Shown piece by piece: positions 26,282 to 33,800 of a stretch of 64,000 bases of DNA. The notes under the pieces are model-generated. The model was not told the DNA's origin and did no database searches. It saw only the letters and a program-made list of their open reading frames with translations. The translations under genes and the position numbers were made by a program. Numbering within the stretch: the stretch's first letter is position 1; the number at the start of each line of letters is the position of its first letter. The stretch is from positions 21,699 to 85,698 of the forward strand of contig NZ_VLNR01000038.1 in NCBI RefSeq assembly GCF_007489275.1. Direction: 5' to 3'. Source of the stretch: Aquimarina algiphila. Lineage in GTDB: Bacteria; Bacteroidota; Bacteroidia; Flavobacteriales; Flavobacteriaceae.

Positions 26282-27355
26282 TTAGAATAATCGTAATTGT
26301 CCATTTTTATACTCTTCATGCATGTGACAATTTAAATGCACTTTTTGTGTCTCTGGAAAGTATTTTTTTCTTGCTAAAGAGAATAGTTGATGAATCTGAT
26401 CAGCGATATTTCCAGACCCTTTCATTCTTCTACCAAATTCACTGTCATTTAAATTGCCTTCGTGACACTCCTTAATTTGATGAAGAATTTTGTCTTTACG
26501 ATCTGGGAGAGTATTTTCTAACCAGGTGGTAAAAAGTTGCCCAATTGCACCATTAAGTCTTACAATAGTATATCCAACACTTTTTGCTCCTCGCTCAGAA
26601 ATCTCCTTTGCGAGTGGTAATATTTCATGACTATTAATGGATGGAATTATTGGTGCCATCATTACATTTGTTGGAATTCCAGATGTGTTTAAGAGTTCCA
26701 GAGTTTCTAATCGTTTCTTAATACTGGCTGTTCTGGGTTCCAAAATTCTTCGGGTTTCTTCTTTTAAGGAAGTGATAGATAGAAATACAGATACAAGATT
26801 GTGTCTTGCTAATTCTGTTAAAATATCCAAGTCTCTTTGGATCAATGCGTTTTTGGTTATGATACCAACAGGATGTCTGTATTTTAAAAAAACTTCAAGT
26901 AATTTTCGTGTTATCTTAAGCTTCTTCTCGATGGGTTGATAACAATCTGTGTTTCCCGAAAGTGAGATAGGGTATGCTTTCCATGTTGAACTTTTAAGTT
27001 TTTTCTCAAGCAATTCGGGAGCATTTTTCTTTACCAAAATTTTACTTTCAAATTCTAAACCAGCTCCATAACCCCAATATTCATGAGAATTTCTTGCATA
27101 ACAATATACACAACCATGTTCACAACCTTGATAAGGATTTAAAGAGTACATCATACCCACATCTGGACTGGTTACTTTGTTTACAATAGTTTTTGGAAAA
27201 GTTTCAATAAAAGTAGTCTGTGGTTTATCTATTATTTCTCCTTGTGCAAGACAATAATTAAGAAAGTCATCTCTTGTTTCATGATGATTTTTAAGAAATC
27301 TATTGTTGATTTTTTCCTGGGCACCTCTGCCTTTTATATGTTTTTTAGGTTTCAT
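26282..27355 (-). CDS. PA0069-family radical SAM protein (SplB-like)
   Basis: The 4Fe-4S/SAM motif CEHGCVYCYAR (CxxxCxxC, near residues 78-84) lies in NPYQGCEHGCVYCYARNSHEY, which is diagnostic of the PA0069 group. The barrel follows (SLSGNTDCYQPIEKK, VGIITKNALI, LVSVFLSITSLKEETRRILEPR). These proteins resemble spore photoproduct lyase, but their reaction is not established. The 357-residue length is typical. It is divergent from the TIR gene across a 155-base region with a perfect 19-bp inverted repeat. Confidence 0.92.
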   Translation of the reverse strand: MKPKKHIKGRGAQEKINNRFLKNHHETRDDFLNYCLAQGEIIDKPQTTFIETFPKTIVNKVTSPDVGMMYSLNPYQGCEHGCVYCYARNSHEYWGYGAGLEFESKILVKKNAPELLEKKLKSSTWKAYPISLSGNTDCYQPIEKKLKITRKLLEVFLKYRHPVGIITKNALIQRDLDILTELARHNLVSVFLSITSLKEETRRILEPRTASIKKRLETLELLNTSGIPTNVMMAPIIPSINSHEILPLAKEISERGAKSVGYTIVRLNGAIGQLFTTWLENTLPDRKDKILHQIKECHEGNLNDSEFGRRMKGSGNIADQIHQLFSLARKKYFPETQKVHLNCHMHEEYKNGQLRLF

Positions 27356-27387
27356 GAGTGTAGTTTTTTTACGGTTTAAAAGTAAAA

Positions 27388-27435
27388 CTTTTGTTGGAAT
27401 ATTTCCTAGTAAAAATGGAAATATTCCAACAAAAG
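27388..27435. repeat. Perfect 19-bp inverted repeat in a divergent promoter region
   Basis: The left arm CTTTTGTTGGAATATTTCC (27388-27406) and its exact reverse complement (27417-27435) are separated by 10 bases. The right arm ends 4 bases before the -7 box of the TIR gene promoter, so it covers the -33 region. It is followed by AGAGAG, not T, on the plus strand, and transcription of neither gene would end here. It is best explained as an operator for a dimeric regulator or an RNA hairpin; a mobile-element end is less likely. Confidence 0.75.
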
Positions 27436-27439
27436 AGAG

Positions 27440-27447
27440 TAATTTTG
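27440..27447 (+). promoter_or_regulatory. TIR gene promoter -7 element
   Basis: TAATTTTG fits TAnnTTTG, 64 bases before the ATG at 27511 and directly beside the 19-bp inverted repeat. Confidence 0.55.
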
Positions 27448-27510
27448 TATAAGTGGTTTTTAATAAAAGAATAAAGTCAGTTTTAGGTTAAAAAGAAAAA
27501 GTGGTCAGTG

Positions 27511-28491
27511 ATGAAAAACAAGAATTATGAATATGATGTTGCGCTTTCTTTTGCTGGAGAGAATAGGGCATATGTCGAAGAGGTAGCTAATAGCTTAAAA
27601 ATAAGAGGAATTAAGGTCTTTTATGATCTGTTTGAAGAAACAAACCTATGGGGTAAAAATCTTTATGAATATTTATCAGAGATTTATCAAAATAGAGCAA
27701 AATATACGGTGTTGTTTATTTCAGGGTTTTATAATCAAAAACTATGGACAAATCATGAAAGAGTTTCGATGCAGGCAAGAGCATTTCAGGAAAGTAGAGA
27801 GTATATTCTTCCGGCAAGATTTGATGATACAGAGATTCCGGGAATTTTAAAAACAGTGGGGTATATAAACCTTACAGATAGAACTCCAGATGAGTTTGCT
27901 GGTTTGATCGAAAAGAAAATAAAGAAAGACCAAACGTTTTTAAAAAGTAGATGGTCCAAAATTTCTACTTTGATTAATCCAAAACCCTACATATTTACGA
28001 TCAAAATAGAAAGCGAAAGTGGAGAACTCATTAAAAATGCAAAGATCGTATTAGTAGCTAATAATTTGACATACCTCGAAGGATTTACTGATGAAAAAGG
28101 ACTTGCGCATTTTATTATTCGAACGCGTAAATTGTATACTGCGCTTATCGCACATCCCGAATATCCAGGTGTTATGTTTAAGGATTTAAACCCTAAAGAA
28201 GATATATTAATCACAATCGAAAAAACAAAAGGATCAGGGTCTACAATTCTTAATAAGTCAGGAGAAATCCCTTTAATTTCGGGAAGAATTAAACCTGTAG
28301 TAAAATCAAATAAAGTATTGTCATTATATGCTGATAATATTGCGATCGAAGGAGGGGTACATCAACCGTATGACTTTGAGTTAAATAAATCTATATGCCT
28401 AGAAGATAATGGTGGAAATATCATACATTTAACCTTCAGATTCTTTCAAGGAAGGATCGCTTTAGTAGATTATTGTAAACACAAATCATAG
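27511..28491 (+). CDS. TIR-domain protein with C-terminal Ig-like/regulatory domain
   Basis: The N-terminal ~140 residues form a TIR domain: YDVALSFAGENRAYVEEVANSL, then IKVFYDLFE, KYTVLFISGFYNQKLWTNHERVS. Glu83 in WTNHERVSMQ occupies the place of the NADase catalytic Glu. After a linker, residues ~158-235 resemble a carboxypeptidase-regulatory/Ig-like fold (TIKIESESGELIKNAKIVLV...GFTDEKGLAHFIIRT), followed by ~85 residues of unknown beta-rich sequence. There is no signal peptide or membrane segment. I prefer the ATG at 27511 over the GTG just before it. Bacterial TIR proteins are often NAD-degrading antiviral effectors, but the usual partner genes are absent. An isoaspartyl peptidase gene starts 5 bases downstream. 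Confidence 0.85.
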   Translation: MKNKNYEYDVALSFAGENRAYVEEVANSLKIRGIKVFYDLFEETNLWGKNLYEYLSEIYQNRAKYTVLFISGFYNQKLWTNHERVSMQARAFQESREYILPARFDDTEIPGILKTVGYINLTDRTPDEFAGLIEKKIKKDQTFLKSRWSKISTLINPKPYIFTIKIESESGELIKNAKIVLVANNLTYLEGFTDEKGLAHFIIRTRKLYTALIAHPEYPGVMFKDLNPKEDILITIEKTKGSGSTILNKSGEIPLISGRIKPVVKSNKVLSLYADNIAIEGGVHQPYDFELNKSICLEDNGGNIIHLTFRFFQGRIALVDYCKHKS

Positions 28492-28496
28492 TAATT

Positions 28497-29567
28497 ATGC
28501 AAAGAGTAATCATATTTTTAAGCTTAGTGTTGTTTCTGGCATGCAAAGAACAGTCCAAGGAAACGGCCAAAGCACCAGTTGTTGAGACTACAACAGAAGA
28601 ACTTCAAAAACCTGGAGATAGTTTTGGAATTGTTATTCATGGGGGAGCAGGAACGATCTTGAAAAAGAATATGACACCCGAAAAAGAATTGGCATATAAA
28701 ACTAAGTTAGAAGAAGCAATAAAAGTGGGGCATACGATTCTAAAAAATGGAGGAACAAGCCTAGAAGCTGTAGAAAAAACAATAAATATTCTAGAGAATT
28801 CTCCTCTTTTTAATGCCGGTAAAGGTGCTGTTTTTAATAGTGAAGGAGTTAATGAATTGGATGCTTCAATTATGGATGGAAGTACCCTAAATGCAGGTGC
28901 AGTAGCTGGAGTAAAGACAGTTAAGAATCCTATAAATCTAGCTCGGGAAGTTATGATTAACTCCCCGCATGTATTACTTTCAGGAAGCGGAGCAGAGTTA
29001 TTTGCTAAAGAAAGAAATATTGAAATGGTAGATCCAGCATACTTTTTTACAGAAGATCGTATGAAATCTTTAGAAAGAGTAAAAGAAAAGGAAAAAGCAA
29101 AGGAAGCCAATACCACAACAGCTTTTTACGACCCTTATATCAAAGACTCAAAATTTGGAACTGTGGGATGTGTGGCATTAGATAAAAACGGAAATTTAGC
29201 TGCCGGAACTTCAACTGGCGGGATGACCAATAAAAAATGGAATCGTATAGGTGATTCTCCAATTATAGGAGCTGGAACATATGCAAATAATGCCACTTGC
29301 GCTGTATCAAGTACAGGATGGGGAGAATATTTTATTCGCGCGATGGTTGCTCACGATATTTCTGCTTTAATGGAATATAAAGAGCTTTCCCTTCAAGAAG
29401 CAGCTCAAATAGTAATACAAAAAAAACTTAAAAACCTGGGAGGCACTGGAGGAATTGTAGCCATAGATAATAAAGGTAATATTGCTATGGAATTTAATAC
29501 TGCAGGAATGTATCGCGCTACTATGAATGCTGCCGGTGAACTTACTTTAGGAATCTATAAACAATAA
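28497..29567 (+). CDS. Isoaspartyl peptidase / L-asparaginase (Ntn hydrolase), lipoprotein
   Basis: Type 2 asparaginase family enzyme that matures by self-cleavage. Lipoprotein signal ends FLSLVLFLAC (lipobox Cys16). The N-terminal GIVIHGGAGT and the cleavage site FGTVGCVALDKNGNLAAGTSTGGM are present; Thr in GTVG becomes the nucleophile. The chain of 356 residues is normal for the family. It hydrolyses beta-aspartyl dipeptides and asparagine. It starts 5 bases after the TIR gene and is followed by a strong terminator, so the two form a unit. Confidence 0.93.
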   Translation: MQRVIIFLSLVLFLACKEQSKETAKAPVVETTTEELQKPGDSFGIVIHGGAGTILKKNMTPEKELAYKTKLEEAIKVGHTILKNGGTSLEAVEKTINILENSPLFNAGKGAVFNSEGVNELDASIMDGSTLNAGAVAGVKTVKNPINLAREVMINSPHVLLSGSGAELFAKERNIEMVDPAYFFTEDRMKSLERVKEKEKAKEANTTTAFYDPYIKDSKFGTVGCVALDKNGNLAAGTSTGGMTNKKWNRIGDSPIIGAGTYANNATCAVSSTGWGEYFIRAMVAHDISALMEYKELSLQEAAQIVIQKKLKNLGGTGGIVAIDNKGNIAMEFNTAGMYRATMNAAGELTLGIYKQ

Positions 29568-29594
29568 TAACATAGATTATACATTAGAAAGATA

Positions 29595-29630
29595 AAAAAC
29601 CCCTCTGTTAAGAGGGGTTTTTGTTTTTTT
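29595..29630 (+). terminator. Terminator of the TIR-asparaginase unit
   Basis: AAAAACCCCTCT-GTTA-AGAGGGGTTTTT followed by GTTTTTTT: a perfect 12-bp stem. Confidence 0.92.
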
Positions 29631-29848
29631 AGAAATAAGTATTTTTAACAAATAAAAAAAACACTATTTTCAGGGGGTAGTACTACCAAAAATCATTTTA
29701 CTTTTATCAAACTATTGTAGTATTTTCTAAATGATAAATAAAAACAATATTTGGGGATGGTGTTTTTGTTTTTTAGAAATGTTTGTAGTGAAGTGGAGGG
29801 GAAACCACATAGAATGTACAAGAACTAATTCAAAATAAAAAGTAAAAC

Positions 29849-30526
29849 ATGGATTATCAAAAACATTTTGATGCTTCTTATGAGAAGCGCAATTCTTTCT
29901 GGAAAGAAATAGGAAATCTGGAAAGCGATGTATTGTCTCATTTAATAAATCCAAGTTTTATGGGAGGGCCTACCTGGCCTTCATTAAGACAGTCGTTTAT
30001 AAAAATAGATACTCCTGGATCAACATTTTTGGCAACCGATGGATTAAGTGATCCATATAGTGATTACGATACCAATGAAAAAAATCAAGCATATAATGGA
30101 TTAGGTTTTGAATTGTATGTAGAAACAGAAAACCTGGAAAATCTAGATACGGTCAAAAATTCGTGGCAGTTTGATATGCTATACCAAGCAGGCTTATTAG
30201 CAGCAGATAATGGAAATTTAATCAATCTGTTTCAACAGTATACATACTTGTCTACAGAATTATATAATATAAAAGTACCAGATAATTTTGTTAATGAAGA
30301 TGGTCGTGTAGGGGTTCTTATGGGATTACAAAGTGATCGAATTCCTAAACAAATAGAGTTAAGTATTGAACCAATCCTTTTAGTAAATGTAAAACTAATC
30401 ACCCCGGATGAAGTAAAATATATTACAGACCATGGTACAAATGGAAGAAATGAAATAGTAGAAAAGATAATGCAACAAGGTAATGCTACATTCTCTTCCT
30501 TGGATCGAAAATCGGTACTATTATAA
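29849..30526 (+). CDS. Unknown cytosolic protein, possibly suppressor-of-fused-like
   Basis: 225 residues with no signal peptide. The segments PTWPSLRQSFIKI, FLATDGLSDPYSD and YNGLGFELYVETENL, then WQFDMLYQAGLLAADNG and GRVGVLMGL, match my recollection of small bacterial proteins of the SUFU-like type, which are often immunity or helper proteins beside toxins. No toxin is seen adjacent. The function is unknown and the family call is weak. Confidence 0.6.
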   Translation: MDYQKHFDASYEKRNSFWKEIGNLESDVLSHLINPSFMGGPTWPSLRQSFIKIDTPGSTFLATDGLSDPYSDYDTNEKNQAYNGLGFELYVETENLENLDTVKNSWQFDMLYQAGLLAADNGNLINLFQQYTYLSTELYNIKVPDNFVNEDGRVGVLMGLQSDRIPKQIELSIEPILLVNVKLITPDEVKYITDHGTNGRNEIVEKIMQQGNATFSSLDRKSVLL

Positions 30527-30542
30527 TATGAAAAGATAGATT

Positions 30543-30632
30543 ATGATTAAAACCTTAATCTCTGTATGAATCATTTGTGTATTTGGCAAGGTAACAGCTC
30601 AAAAGAAAATAGATGTAAGAGAAATGTAAGTT
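30543..30632 (+). pseudogene. Remnant of a small exported-protein gene with in-frame TGA
   Basis: The frame reads MIKTLISV, TGA, then IICVFGKVTAQKKIDVREM and a stop. With the TGA read as a residue it is a good signal peptide (ending VTAQ) followed by a few mature residues. The rest of the gene is gone. It is best seen as the decayed start of a former exported-protein gene. Confidence 0.35.
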
Positions 30633-30706
30633 ATTAGATTCTTCATCCTGAGAAGGAGGAGATAGTCTTATTATTCTCGAATATGGATAAAATCTAAACG
30701 AATATA

Positions 30707-30727
30707 AATTAGATCGTTGATCTAATT
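30707..30727. repeat. 9-bp perfect inverted repeat
   Basis: AATTAGATC-GTT-GATCTAATT lies ~120 bases upstream of the alpha-2-macroglobulin gene. It has no T run on the plus strand and could be an operator or hairpin. Confidence 0.4.
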
Positions 30728-30847
30728 AAAAAAGAATATATTTTTAAATATTGATAGGTACTAAAATTCATAACAAGGGATATACAATAAGATAATATTG
30801 GATAGAATTAAATTTATACTACCTTTAATCAGCTAAACATCAACTAT

Positions 30848-33800
30848 ATGAAATCATTACGAATTCTTTATATGCTACTTTTTGTAGCATTAGTATTTTC
30901 TTGTAAGAAAAAAGACGCTCAAGCTATAGCTGAAGCAAATGCATCTGAGCTAAATAAATATCAGGACTATATTTCAGATGTATCTTCTGGAGTTATTTCG
31001 GTATTAGATAATGTGTATGTTGTATTACAAACTCCGGTAGAAGGATGGAGTGATAATCAGGAATTACCAAAGGATTTATTATCAGTATCCCCAAAAGTTA
31101 ATGGAAGAATAATTGCAGTAAACAACCGTACAATTTCATTTCAACCCGATGAAAGTTTTGATGAAGATACTGCATATACATTTACATTAGATTTAGAAGA
31201 GTTAGTAGAGGATTTTGAAGATGATTTAGACGAAGAATTTGTATTCACCGTAAAAACATTAAAACAGCAATTCTCTGTAATCACTGATAATTTACAATCT
31301 TATAGTAAAGATTGGCAATATATTGATGGTACAATTACTTCTAGTGATCAAATGAAGTTTGACACTGCTAAGCAATTGGTCACTGCTATGCAAAAAGGTA
31401 AGGAAGTCGCTGTAAAATTTAGTGAATCAATAGATAAAAGTCGTCAGTTTAGTTTTAGAATTGATAGTATTCAGCGTTTTGAAGATGACTCTGAGGTAGA
31501 AATTAAATGGTCAGGAGACTCATTTAATATAGAGACCGAAGGCTCAGCAACGTTATCAATACCTGGAAAGAATAATTTCTCGGTGATTAGCATTTCTGTA
31601 GCAAATGTGGATAATCAATACGTAGAGATTAATTTTTCTGACCCACTTAAGAAAAATCAAAATTTTAATGGACTGGTTACTATATCAGGGGCTAAAAATC
31701 TAAAATATACTGTAAACGGAAATGTTCTAAAAGTATACCCAAAAATTGAACTTAAAGGAATATTAGAAGTTACTGTTTTTGAAGGAATTCGAAGTACAGA
31801 TAATTATAAACTTAAAAATAAGTATACAGAAAATGTATCTTTCCAACAACCAAATCCAGAGATAAGATTATTACAAAGTGGAGTGATTTTACCAACTTCT
31901 GATAACCTCAAGTTTAATTTTGAAGCTATAAATCTTCGTGCTGTTGAAGTGCAGGTAGTTAAAGTATTTGAAAATAATATGCTTCAGTTTTTACAAAACA
32001 ATAACCTTGATGGATCTAGTAATTTGAGAAGTGTTGCAAGACCAGTCGCCAAGAAATTGATTAATCTTAAAGAAAACCCTTCGTTAAACCTTAGTAAATG
32101 GAATGCGTTTGCGATTGATTTAAAAGAACTCATTTCTCCAGACCCTGGAGCAATTTATAGGGTAGAACTTAATTACCGTAAAGCGTATTCACTATACAAG
32201 TGCGAAGGAGAAGGAGCAGACGATACACCAATTAAAGATTTAACCAATAATTATGATGAAGAAGAAGAAACAAGTTTTTGGGATAGTTCTCAATACTATT
32301 ATGATGATTATTATGATTATAGTTGGGAAGAAAGAGAGAACCCATGTAGCACTTCTTACTTTAGGGATAAAAAAATAAGTGCGAACATATTAGCTTCCAA
32401 TTTAGGAGTTGTGGTGAAGAAAGGATTAAATCAATCCTATGCGATTACTGTTAATGATATCGTAACCACGAGTCCGGTTTCTAATGCCAAAGTAGTTTTC
32501 TATAATTACCAGCAACAAGAAATAGGATCGGCTACAACCGATGCAGAAGGAATGACAGGGTTTGATGCTGATCGCCCGGCATATTTTGCTATTGTAACAT
32601 CAGGGAAACAACAAACCTATGTAAAATTAAATGACGGTAATGCACTATCAGTAAGTAAATTTGATGTTTCTGGAGTACGACTTCAAAAAGGAATTAAAGG
32701 ATTTATTTATGGAGAACGAGGTGTTTGGCGCCCGGGAGATACATTATTTTTATCTTTTATGCTTAATGATAATGCAAATAAGCTTCCAAAAGGACACCCT
32801 GTAAAGTTCGAATTGAGAGACCCCTACGGAAAAGTAACACATCAGGAAACAAAGACAAACGAAACCAATAATTTCTATAAATTTATAGTCAATACTTCTG
32901 ATGAAGCCCCTACAGGGAACTGGCAGGCAAAAGTCAAGGTTGGTGGAGCCAGCTTTAGTAAAATACTTAAGATAGAGACCATAAAACCAAATCGTCTTAA
33001 GATCAAAACTACATTCGATGATGAAGTATTGGTGGCTGATAAGAATATTAAAGGAAATCTAGAAGTGCTATGGTTGCATGGTGCGATTGCAAAGAATTTA
33101 CAGACTGATATTAATGTAAGATTTAATCCTGCGCAAACCAAATTTAAAACCTTCCCGGGCTATGTTTTTGATGACCCAACACGAAGGTTTGGTACAGAAG
33201 AACAAGAAGTGTTTCAAGGAAAAATTTCTGGAGAAGGAAAAGCTTCCTTTAACCTTACCCCTAAACTTGAAAATAAGGCAGCAGGGATGTTAAAAGCTTC
33301 TTTTATTACTAAAGTTTATGAAAATGGAGGAGATTTTAGTACCGATGTTATCAGCAAAGACTTCTCTCCTTATAGCACGTATATTGGAGTAAATACACCT
33401 AAAGGAGATAAAGCTCGTGGGATGTTACTCACCGATACACAACATAATTTTGAGGTGGTTTCAGTAGATGAAAAAGGAAATCCTAAAGCAGTAAAAGATC
33501 TTGAGGTTTTTATCTATAAAGTCGATTGGAGATGGTGGTGGGATTCTTCAGAAGATAATTTGTCTTCGTATAACAGAGGTTCATATCATAATGAAGTATT
33601 CAAAACAAAAGTTACAACCAGTAATAGTGGTAAAGCGAATTTCAAATTTGAATTAAAATATCCAGAATGGGGGAGATACCTAGTAAGGGTTGTAGATCCA
33701 AATGGAGGTCATGCTACAGGAAAAATAATGTATATTGATTGGCCAGATTGGGCAGGGAAGTCAAGAAAAAATGACCCATCAGCAGCAACTATGCTTTTGT

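Larger units (their letters stand above)
30527..30847. other. 321-bp spacer with a gene remnant
   Basis: It holds a short broken coding trace (30543-30632), a 9-bp inverted repeat (30707-30727) and the upstream region of the alpha-2-macroglobulin gene, where TACCTTTA at ~30818 is a near match to the -7 consensus. Confidence 0.5.

Noticed and set aside
27388..27435. Rho-independent terminator
   Set aside because: No T run follows on either strand, and both neighbouring genes are transcribed away from it.
28637..29116. 159-residue minus-strand ORF opposite the isoaspartyl peptidase
   Set aside because: Antisense shadow of a clearly identified gene.
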